Shown one piece after another: positions 1 through 7,429 of a stretch of DNA of 13,344 nucleotides; the stretch's first letter is position 1; every line of letters starts with the position of its first letter. The DNA is from Podochytrium sp. JEL0797. Its lineage: Eukaryota > Chytridiomycota > Chytridiomycetes > Chytridiales > Chytriomycetaceae. Position numbers and translations under genes: made by a program. Below the pieces are notes generated by a model. It saw nothing but the letters and a program-made list of their open reading frames with translations, made no database searches and was not told the DNA's origin. The stretch spans positions 1-13,344 of the forward strand of contig JADGJG010000732.1 in NCBI GenBank assembly GCA_027596195.1, given 5' to 3'.

Positions 1-216
1 CATCCTCTACCTCTTCTGGCATCTTCGATTGAACGACATGAAAAGGCCGTTCAGCATGCAGCCCCACAAGAAAGAGTGAGGTGTTTATTTCGAGTGTACA
101 CATTACTGAGCTGTTGTTGTCGAACGAACAAGGCGTAGGCTTGGTGATGGGTTTTTGATTCGTCAAAATTTTGCATGAGGGGAAGAGCAGGGAGGTTCTT
201 CTTCGTTATAATAAAG

Positions 217-273
217 TTGGCAGGGCGCTGATGCTCCCGCGGAGGTCCCCTCCTGGGAGCGTCGGTTTTGCCA
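217..273. other. Strong imperfect hairpin
   Basis: The arms 228-245 and 249-265 pair over about 17 positions, including a few G-T pairs and one bulged base (C240), around a 3-base loop. Short outer arms at 219-222 (GGCA) and 269-272 (TGCC) can extend it across a small internal loop. GC-rich arms stand out from the AT-richer flanks. A run of four T follows the inner stem. This could be a structured RNA, a miniature-element remnant or chance; no promoter or gene was recognised next to it. The rest of 1-320 shows no convincing coding frame. Confidence 0.45.
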
Positions 274-319
274 TAACTGAACTTCCCTTTTATTTGTATT
301 ATGTATCTGGAATTATTTC

Positions 320-815
320 ACAAATCAATCTTTAAAATCGACTGACAACAAGCCGAGCTGATTGAACTCAATGCCAATCACCGTGTAGGAAACTCTATAT
401 CTTGTTGTCAAGGTGAAATCTGTCCAATCCCCTTCATGCAATACAAGCACTCCGAACAGCCTGTCGTTTGTATAATGGGGTTGTCAGAGAATGGGTTCAA
501 AACCAAAAACAGACAAACTCAAAGAAACCTCACCACACTCCCACTCTCTCTCTCTCCCCACATGCAAGAGCAATGAACAGTCATGCACAAATCAATTTTT
601 ACAATCGACTGACAACAAGCCGAGCTGATCGAACTCAATGCCAATCACCGTGTAGGAAACTCTATATCTTGTTGTCAAGGTGAAATCTGTCCAATCCCCT
701 TCATGCAATACACACACTCCGAATGGCCTGTCGTTCGTATAACAGGGTTGTCAGAGAATGGGTTCAAAACCAAAAACAGACAAATTCAAAGCAACCTCAC
801 CACACTCCCACTCTC
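320..815. repeat. 267-bp direct duplication, about 1.9 copies
   Basis: Bases 320-548 recur at 587-815 with scattered single-base differences, a constant offset of 267. Both copies include the segment beginning ATCGACTGACAACAAGCCGA (first copy from 338) and end in CACACTCCCACTCTC. The spacer between copies (549-586) has a short CT run and is not repeated after the second copy, so the array ends within the second unit. Short open frames at 468-683 and 703-921 run through it and give similar peptides because of the duplication; I do not regard them as genes. Confidence 0.9.
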
Positions 816-1292
816 GCGCCCTGGGTTGTGGTACATGTCACATATCCACGCGATCCAAACAAGCCATAGTTCGAAAGGTCTGTTTCTAAACTTGGAAAAA
901 GAAATAAGTCATAGCTCATGATACCTCTCTGTCGACGAGAATCGATGCATGGCCCTTCCCGTTGTCCTGTCACAATGTTTAGAAATTGACAGAGGAAAAC
1001 AAGGAGGGAGGGGGGAGGTGGGGAGATTGGAATGCCAAAACCGATAATCCAAGGGATTGGATGGGATCGGGGGGGGGGTATGATGACCAGGATGGAGTAT
1101 TCATCACTCACTTGATGAATGAAGGTTGCCCAAGGGGGCGGTTTGTCAGAGATTTGTGTGCGTGCGTGCGCTTTCGAATGCGCTGTAAGGAAAGAAAGCC
1201 AAAAATTAGTGTCCCAACACCAAAAGCAGAGGAGCCATGGGGAAACAACCAAACACGGGTATTCGAGTAAACAAAGAAGATGATACTCACAG
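816..1292. other. Purine-rich low-complexity stretch, no gene seen
   Basis: The plus strand is strongly G/A-rich from about 997 to 1080, with GGGAGGGGGGAGGTGGGG near 1006-1024 and an uninterrupted run of ten G at 1069-1078. Frames open on both strands here are explained by the skewed composition, because stop codons are rare on the C-rich strand. I see no domain, RNA gene or regulatory site I can support. Confidence 0.5.
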
Positions 1293-2273
1293 TCAACTGC
1301 TTGGTACCCATGCCTTGGGTTTGTTTGTTTGCGGTTCCACGGTCTGCTTCAAATCATCAGTTAGCTTTCTTGGTCGCCGGCCACCCATGGACCCCGGATT
1401 ACGTCCACGGGTAATGCATGCATGATGCGGTTGATGGAACCAAATGGCGCCGAAGTGGAGAGAGAAACATACTAGGTGAGAGCTCGATTTTTTCCATTTT
1501 TTTTTGACGAGGACGGGATGCACCGATGCTTTCATGAACATACTACCACCATCACTTGTCTGCCTCAGTTCCATCACCAAACTGCTTCCATCGCCTTGTG
1601 CTTCACGGAGCAGGCACCGCGGGGTACGGTGGGGACATTTGCGGTTCCCTTGGAGACAATGGTGCAGAGGGGAAGCGAAGTGGAAGGAGAATGGGTATTT
1701 GATGCCGGGATGCCGATGTTTCGATTTGGTTTCAGAATGGGACGGGGAGAAGTAGAACGGGGGAATGGGGGGTGTCGAATGACGGTTCGCGTGAATGTCG
1801 CCGCTTGTTGCGTCGAATGACGGTTCGCGTGAATGTCGCCGCTTGTTGCGTCGAATAACGGTTCGCGTGAAGGAGTGTGTGTTTTCGCCGCTTGTTGAGG
1901 TGGGGGTGGAGTTGGATGGAGCCAAAACGGGCGACTGGGAAACGTGTTTTGTTTCGGCGACTTGGCACAAGTGCGGCTGTGGAGTTTTTTTTAGATTAAT
2001 GTTGCTTGCGAGGAGGAGTCTGGGGATGCTGTCGGGGTGATTCGGAACCCTGTGAGGTGGAGAAGGTGGGATGACAATTGCATTGGGGAGATCATGTCGT
2101 GGGTAGTGAACTCGCAGTGTGTTGGTGTGGGGGAACTGAAAGCGACTGCTGGGGTGGAGTTGGGTTTGGTACATGCATTGGCTTCCACTAAGTTCAGGCC
2201 TCTCAAGATTCCCACCACGGACTCTTTGTCGAATGCACACATTGTCCCGCAAGTATGTCTCTTCACTGTTCAT
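1293..2273 (-). CDS. Unassigned 326-codon open frame, doubtful gene
   Basis: This is the longest uninterrupted frame in the window (about 326 codons). I recognise no domain. The translation is rich in Pro, Ser, His and Arg, has no hydrophobic segment that looks like a membrane helix, and crosses a 38-bp tandem repeat whose length is not a multiple of three, so the repeat copies are read in different frames. The minus strand here is C-rich and G-poor, which by itself depletes stop codons. These points favour a composition artefact or a fossil rather than a working gene. The degraded copia element lies upstream on the same strand, but I saw none of the expected later reverse-transcriptase or RNase H motifs in this frame. 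Confidence 0.2.
   Translation of the reverse strand: MNSEETYLRDNVCIRQRVRGGNLERPELSGSQCMYQTQLHPSSRFQFPHTNTLRVHYPRHDLPNAIVIPPSPPHRVPNHPDSIPRLLLASNINLKKTPQPHLCQVAETKHVSQSPVLAPSNSTPTSTSGENTHSFTRTVIRRNKRRHSREPSFDATSGDIHANRHSTPPIPPFYFSPSHSETKSKHRHPGIKYPFSFHFASPLHHCLQGNRKCPHRTPRCLLREAQGDGSSLVMELRQTSDGGSMFMKASVHPVLVKKKWKKSSSHLVCFSLHFGAIWFHQPHHACITRGRNPGSMGGRRPRKLTDDLKQTVEPQTNKPKAWVPSS
1774..1897. repeat. 38-bp tandem repeat, three copies
   Basis: Units begin at 1774, 1812 and 1850, each opening GTCGAATGACGGTTCGCGTG or a one-base variant (ATAACG in the third). The first two are identical over the full 38 bases and end GTCGCCGCTTGTTGC. The third carries about ten extra bases (AGGAGTGTGTGTTTT region) before its CGCCGCTTGTTG ending near 1897. 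Identity of the first two copies points to recent duplication. Confidence 0.9.
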
Positions 2274-2599
2274 TGAGAGGAGGCTACACGTCCTGCGGGA
2301 TAAACCTGGTGAGAATTTGGGAGACGTTTTGATGGCAGCGGTTTCCGAGGGTTAGGGAAGAGTTTGGGAAGAGGGTTTCAGTGAAGGGATTTCGTTCAAG
2401 GGTGGGTATGCAGATTTCAGAATCTGAGTAAGAAAGATTTGAAAAAATCAAATCGCGATGAGTAAGAATATCGGCTTCAACAACCTAAAAGACCTCAAGA
2501 CTCGAAGAGCGGTGAAGGATGTAATAGAGGGTGTGTTGAGATACAGCCCCAATCAATTCCAACTACGATCCTACCTCATGTTCATCGGCGACTTCCCTC

Positions 2600-3480
2600 C
2601 AGACGTCGCTCGAGATATCGATGGATCAGGTGCTTCGGAAGAGCGAAACCTCCCAATAGTCTATTCCGTGGCGTTTTGAAACTCCCTGTTGTGATTTGGA
2701 AGTTTGCATTCGGTTTGGGATTTGAGGTCTGGGTTCTGAACCTGAGCGACAAGTCTCGCTTTGAATCTTTCAACCTTTCTGTCTCCATTGAGCTTGCATT
2801 TGAGAACCCAATTGTAAGCCAATGATGTTTGTTCCGGGCTTGGGTTTGCAGACGCGCGTTGGTTCAAAAGTACCCATTTCGTAAAAGTAGTCCAGCCATG
2901 GTTTCTCTAGGTTCCGCGGGTTAGTATGCTCCTCCAAAATACTTTGGTAGTATTTTTCAAGGGGTTGATACCAGGCTCAAGGTTGTTGGTGATGAACACA
3001 CTCCATCCGGAGAGTAGGTCGGTAACGAAATCGACAGTGTTGTCTGGGTGTGATTTATGGATGAAGGAGGAGGAATGTTGGAATCACATTTGCGGGTTGA
3101 TAATGGGAGGGTGGGGTTGGGGCAGTCTCGTTTGAATGAGTGGGAAGGTGGGTGGCATGTCGGGTGCTTTATCATTGTCGGATGGGCGGGGGGTGGGGGA
3201 AAAGGGGGCATGCGAAGGTCGGAATTCGCGCTTTGCATGCAAGGCAAACTCGATGTCCTTTCGCGCGTCCAAACCACATTCGACAAGGGATGGTGGGCCA
3301 AATGCACCCTCATCGCGAAACCTTGTCCGCAAAGAAGCATATGCCCACCAAGAACAACTCCAATCCCCAGATGGGCGTGAGAATGTCTTACCCACAGCTC
3401 CATGAGACGGTTGCGCAGAACAAAGCCTTCCTTCCATAGTCTCCTTCACGGTTCTGTTGCAGCCCCATCGCTTGGCGTGA
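2600..3480 (-). pseudogene. Ty1/copia retrotransposon remnant: integrase end to reverse transcriptase start
   Basis: Read on the minus strand, pieces of a copia polyprotein appear in the family order but in different frames. First comes integrase: NRTVKET (3440-3458), then RNRLMELW near 3400-3420, then MWFGR and CLACKARIP (about 3230-3280), matching the usual 'NRT..E', 'P.E.W.GRKP' and 'LRVFGCKA' landmarks. After a Pro/Ser-rich linker comes reverse transcriptase: PRNLEKPWLDYFYEMGTFE (about 2870-2925), GTNII (near 2821-2835), then in a new frame YNWVLKCKLNG and VERFKARLVAQ (2740-2815), then RHGIDYWE (about 2650-2672) and FALPKHLIHRYL in yet another frame. Integrase and reverse transcriptase of this class copy and insert the element. 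At least four frame changes make it dead. The integrase core, later reverse transcriptase including the YVDD box, RNase H and LTRs were not found. Confidence 0.8.
3184..3208 (+). other. G-quadruplex-type motif
   Basis: Four G runs of 3, 6, 5 and 5 bases are separated by C, T and AAAA, which fits the standard quadruplex pattern with short loops. An inverted repeat follows directly: GCATGCGAA at 3208-3216 and TTTGCATGC at 3232-3240. Left of this point the plus strand is visibly G-rich and right of it C-rich. Confidence 0.6.
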
Positions 3481-3489
3481 TGCGGTTTC

Positions 3490-4040
3490 AGCGTTTTAGC
3501 TCTGCGTGAACGTTAACTCTGACAGGAGCCCTTTTCACCCATCGTCGTCATGGTGCAACAACTCAATAAGCATTACTCTTAGAAACAGTACAAACAGATC
3601 ACAGCAATCAGCACAACACAATCCAACACAACACAACACAACATGGAAGAACCCTCATCTTCGAAGAAGGTGTCAAAAATTCGGGGGAAAACGATTTTGG
3701 GGAAATGAGTGAGGCTCGGTGGTTGGCGAGGCACACGCCGCCATCAGCAAGCAACGCAGCACATTCTCGTTTCGCATAGGGTAAGAAACATGGAAAAAGA
3801 ACGAATTCATTCACTTAGATCGCTAAAATTGCCCCAGCCGGTCCCGCAATCGTCGTTTGAAAATTTGTTTGCAGTGCTGTTTCCGCAAGCACGGATGGCT
3901 ACCAGGGTAACTTACATAGCATCCTGATATATCCTACAGTATTTCGTGTGCAGAGCTCTCAAGCAAACGCTGCTTGCCCCGTCATTATGTTCTCGAATCG
4001 GTATGCCCGCTCATCCTGTTGCATCCACCATTCACACTTT
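3490..4040. other. No gene seen; short (ACAAC)n tract
   Basis: Bases 3611-3642 are an imperfect run of ACACA/ACAAC units. Open frames here are all short and none gave a recognisable or protein-like translation. If the copia element once extended upstream of 3480 on the minus strand, I could not detect its integrase core here. Confidence 0.4.
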
Positions 4041-4041
4041 T

Positions 4042-4936
4042 TCAACAAGGAAATGATTTCCCATTATGTTCACGCCAAGTGCAACGATTCACGCTCGATT
4101 TGCTTTTAGTATCCAGGTTTGCGGCACTATTCAGCTCCAAAAGCATATTTATTTCTGGATATGTCTTGATATGTCTAACTAGAGGCTGTTTTTCCTCCTC
4201 ATTTTCCTCATCACGAACGCGCTTCGTCGCTCTCGCAAAAACCAATCCAACCACGACCTCACCCCAACCCATGCCCTCTCCACCATGATCCAATTCCATC
4301 TCTTCCTCGTCTTGGTCCCACTAATCATCTAAATCCAATTCGCCGTCTGCAACCAATTGATACAAATCCAAGCGCGTCAACTAACAGCGATCACAGCAGT
4401 ATACTTTGCCGTCCAGTCGCTTGAATCTATCTTCCGTCATTTGAACGCATCCCAAATGAAAAAATGTGCCCCAAAGTCAACTTTGGCCAAGTGGTTCTTG
4501 AATCGCGACGTGACGTCGTTCTTGTAGCTGTCGGTGACGGCGCCGACCCTCGCGGAGAAGATTTTGTGTGACATGTCGGTTCGGATTTGGTTCTGGAGCC
4601 TCGTGTTGATTCTAATCGGAGTGTCCGCGATCTAATCCTTCCACATGCACTCGAATTCCGCCGGCAAGACTCGTTCGCAATAACAGCCCACGCGACATGC
4701 ACGCGACATGCAAACACTGGCCGCCGTCGCCCACAACTCTGATGTTCTCTACCGTCAATCGAACGACACGAGACGAAGAATTCACCCTTGCTGAACAAGT
4801 CTGTGAAGCAAAACGATATCCATCTCATTTCCACCCCTTCTGACGCCGTTCCACTTTCCGCCCCGTCGTCATCCTCTTCTGTCGTACTTTCCACCTCATT
4901 TGAAAACGCCGGATCCTCTTCTGACCCACTTTCCAC
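4042..4936 (-). pseudogene. Decayed protein-coding sequence, product unknown
   Basis: Three frame segments join into one protein-like reading on the minus strand. Segment one (4936 to about 4700) is very acidic and Ser-rich (SGSEEDPAF...TTEEDDDGAESG), then Cys/Arg-rich (FVSCRSIDG...FACR). An exact 11-bp tandem duplication at 4690-4712 shifts the frame. Segment two (about 4700-4441) reads CYCERVLPAEFECMWKD, a TAG at 4632-4634, IADTPIRINTRLQNQIRTDM and SRFKNHLAKVDFGAHFFIWD, ending DAFK plus TGA. Loss of one A in the run at about 4441 would explain the switch to segment three, MTEDRFKRLDGKVYCCDRC, with TAG at 4381-4383 and 4321-4323, then an acidic stretch to a stop at 4042. RLDG followed by LYQLVADGE faintly recalls the start of copia Gag, which would fit its place upstream of the copia integrase on the same strand, but this is weak. 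Confidence 0.4.
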
Positions 4937-4939
4937 CGT

Positions 4940-5631
4940 CAGAATTCACGGGATCCTCTTCTACCACTTCTGCAAAAAATGAAGACGCATCGATCGCCTC
5001 GTTCATGGAGATATGCACTGCCTTTTGCGAAGAATGCAACCTTCACCCTCTGCTACGGCGCCAGTACAAGGGATGAAGCACGATCACCTAACTTCATTAT
5101 CGCCAACACCTGTAAAAACCGCCACCCCGCCCCCACAATTGAGCGGCCCTTGGCACCAACATGTGGAGGGGCTCATGGATCCAGACAACAGACTTTTAAT
5201 AGGAAAGGCTTTGTTTACTGCAAAGAACGAGTACCGAGAAATTCAGGAGCCCGCTACAGCCTCTGGCTCCCCTCTCACATTACTTCCACTTTACAATAAG
5301 CCATCCGCCTTCTTTCTACCGAGCAACCGGGAGCTCTGGATGCTGCTCCATATTCGCGCTTTGCCGAACAACGATGGTGAAAAGCCTGTGTCACAATTAA
5401 TAGGAATGGGGCGCGCGTCTGCGTACCCGCCCGCGGCATCCGCCTCGCTGTCAGGCGCGTGTCGAAAAGATAAAGCAACTCAACGAGCAACCCATGAAGG
5501 CACCTCAACAGGTAGAACCCTTAAAGAAAGCGGCAGAAAATCGAGCGGGAACGGTCGAGGCCAGTTCTTTTGTATACATGCGCACTTGCAGCTTCAGGCA
5601 TGAAAACAGATGCATTAGCTACAACTCATAA
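4940..5631 (+). pseudogene. Decayed protein-coding sequence, plus strand, product unknown
   Basis: Protein-like text appears in two frames. From about 4940 to the TGA at 5074 one frame reads SSSTTSAKNEDASIASFMEI and CTAFCEECNLHPLL. A second frame, open from 5013 to 5603, reads GPWHQHVEGLMDPDNRLLIG and KALFTAKNEYREIQEP before becoming low in information near 5420. From about 5450 the first frame resumes with QARVEKIKQLNEQPMKAPQQ and QVEPLKKAAENRAGTVEASS, ending at TAA 5629. The Pro-rich and charged helical composition would suit a structural or Gag-like protein, but I recognise no domain. It overlaps the upstream end of the minus-strand remnant, so one of the two may be a shadow. Direct copies of GGATCCTCTTCT lie at about 4913 and 4952. 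Confidence 0.3.
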
Positions 5632-5895
5632 AGCTCTGAGCACTTGTCGGACCGTGATGCTTTCGATTTGAGGTCTGTTGGGGATTGGCCTGAGTCTGTA
5701 TCTCTATCCTCTTTCAATTGTTCATTTTTCTTTCAATTTTTCTTTCAAGTAGGATTTCGATGCAGGAAGGTGCACGGGAATCTCTATTTTGCAGATTTCA
5801 CCGTGTTCCAATAAAATTCGATTCGCGTGATCAGCTTCTGGATCAGCTTGGCAGTTGCCCATAGTTTGCAGTCGGAAATCAAATACACCAAATGA

Positions 5896-6490
5896 AAATG
5901 GATTTCTGCACTGAAGCTCCTTGATAATCCCTGTCATCTTCAATATCGTCAGGTAGATATATCAAGATCAGGAAAAAAGGTGGAATCAACCAGGTCTCAG
6001 ATTCTGAGTCGAGTCTCTTTGCGCCGCCAGTTTAGAGATTCTGGGCCCGCAGCAGAGTCTTTGGCTGAACCTAGGTTCGAGGAAACCTTTTCCCTCCTCC
6101 TCCCTGTTACACACCGTGAAGAAGAAAATCGGAAAGAGCATGAACCAGAATTGACTCAGAGAGTTATCCATTCAATTAAATATATGGAATTTCTTCCCGT
6201 TGTGATGTGGAGCGAATTTGACGCCCATCAAAATGGTTTGCGTCTTTGCAACGGAAAGTCTGTGCGTTTCCTCGCCTTCCGCCATCACAACGCACTTTTA
6301 ACGGATTGCCGTCACGCAGGTTCCCCGAACGCCGCAACGATTCATTCTCTGCCACCAGAGTGTTGCGCGGTTAGCTGAGGTGCTGAAGCGTTGTGGTGTC
6401 GACCGAAATCAGGTTGTGTCTGATTTCGCTAGGTGTTATGGGAAGAAAAAAAATTTACGTGGCGAAAGAAGAAAAACACAAGTCCTGTAG
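5896..6490 (+). pseudogene. Possible decayed coding sequence, plus strand, product unknown
   Basis: One frame is open for about 160 codons from after a TGA at 5893 to a TGA at 6376 and reads like protein, for example IHSIKYMEFLPVVMWSEFDA followed by HQNGLRLCNGKSVRFLAFRH. A second frame takes over near 6320-6350 and reads SVARLAEVLKRCGVDRNQVV and SDFARCYGKKK to a TAG at 6488. The two together suggest one coding sequence with a frameshift. The same frame upstream of 5893 also reads VHGNLYFADFTVFQ with a TAA and a TGA, so the original may have been longer. An alternative is a minus-strand frame at 5722-5937 (MTGIIKELQCRNPFSFGVFD...), preceded on its strand by a branch-point-like CTGAC and AG. 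I cannot choose between them with confidence. Confidence 0.3.
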
Positions 6491-6494
6491 ACTC

Positions 6495-6978
6495 TCAACA
6501 CAGCGTCATGTATTCGCGAGTCATGTCCTCCACCTCCGCAGCCAGTCTTTCGTTGGTTTGCGTCAGCTGTCGATTCATCTCCTTGTAATCAGCTACTATG
6601 CACAGGGCGAATCTTGCCGACAGTGGATGGGGGCTTTGTAGTGGCTCGTTAGGCAAAAACGCATCGGTATCATAGGTTCCGTCTGCGGTGGCCGCACGGA
6701 CTTTTCTTGGAGCGCAAACAGGTCATTTCCAGTTGCAATGATCCTCACCCCTTAGCAACCACTGATCGCGAATACTTTGGTGTCTCCCATGAGTTTTGGA
6801 AAGATTCGACGAGTTGGGACTGGGTCACCGTGGGATTTTTTTCATCTGCTGCGTTAAACCTTGCGTACGCTTCCGTAACCTTGTGATTTGCAAGAAAAAG
6901 CTTTTTAAATTGACTTCCCAATAAGCAACGATGTACGTCCGCGCGCAAGTTGTGATTTGCAAGCAAAAGCTTCAGCAA
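6495..6978 (-). pseudogene. Decayed coding sequence with coiled-coil end, minus strand
   Basis: The 3' half reads, in one frame from about 6746 to the TGA at 6495-6497, EDHCNWK, an in-frame TGA at 6723-6725, then PVCAPRKVRAATADG, DTDAFLPNEPLQSPHPLSAR and finally VADYKEMNRQLTQTNERLAA and EVEDMTREYMTLC, a good heptad-like helical segment. The upstream half is in another frame (6978-6745) and reads DEKNPTVTQSQLVESFQNSW before stopping at 'AKG'; a one-base change in the G run near 6748-6751 would join them. The N-terminal part contains an in-frame duplication. No family recognised. It ends four bases from the end of the plus-strand frame at 6490, so the two remnants converge tail to tail. Confidence 0.4.
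6881..6972. repeat. 23-bp direct repeat spaced 69 bp
   Basis: TTGTGATTTGCAAG followed by AAAAAGCTT at 6881-6903 recurs with one mismatch at 6950-6972. The spacing of 69 is a multiple of three, so on the minus strand both copies give the same peptide (KLLLANHN and KLFLANHK). Confidence 0.85.
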
Positions 6979-7429
6979 AAATCATCTCCTCCCATCAACC
7001 CGAAAAGACCCGAGGGGCATGTTCAGCCTAGGACTTCCTCCAATATTCCATAATGTCCACGCTTGGCTCCACTCCCCAAAGACATGGTCTCAGCTGCAAC
7101 CGTCGAGTCCACCACAATCGACTCATTCTTCGAAACCGCCGAAAGGGTGTCAGAGTCTGAGGTTCTCTTTGTTAGAACTCAGTGATGCTTCTTCATGTGA
7201 TATAATATAATATAATGCAAAGCCTTGGTTGTCTCGCGGGAACGCTTCCGTGAAGTTACAAGCGACCTTTATCACCAAATCGAATAAGACTGGAGCAATC
7301 TCTGTTGATAGAGAGGCTAGGCTTATAAGATTGGAAAGGAAATAATGATTTATTACAATAAGAAAGTGATCTCCGCGAAACGTGTGTGTCGCAAAATGTG
7401 TTTGTGTCGATGTAATGAGAAACGATTTA
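6979..7429. other. Downstream flank of transposase, no secure gene
   Basis: Bases 7201-7216 are three TATAA-type units. A 33-codon plus-strand frame at 7084-7185 (MVSAATVESTTIDSFFETAE...) reads like protein but is too short to call. I looked for a copy of the palindrome and G run found at 9239-9289 that might mark the other end of the transposon and did not see one. Confidence 0.35.

Noticed and set aside
2458..2679. Small plus-strand gene starting MSKNIGFNN
   Set aside because: Reads like protein, but its 3' part is antisense to copia reverse-transcriptase text and no family was recognised.
2957..3449. Two overlapping minus-strand open frames as separate genes
   Set aside because: Each carries only pieces of copia integrase and linker; they are fragments of one broken element.
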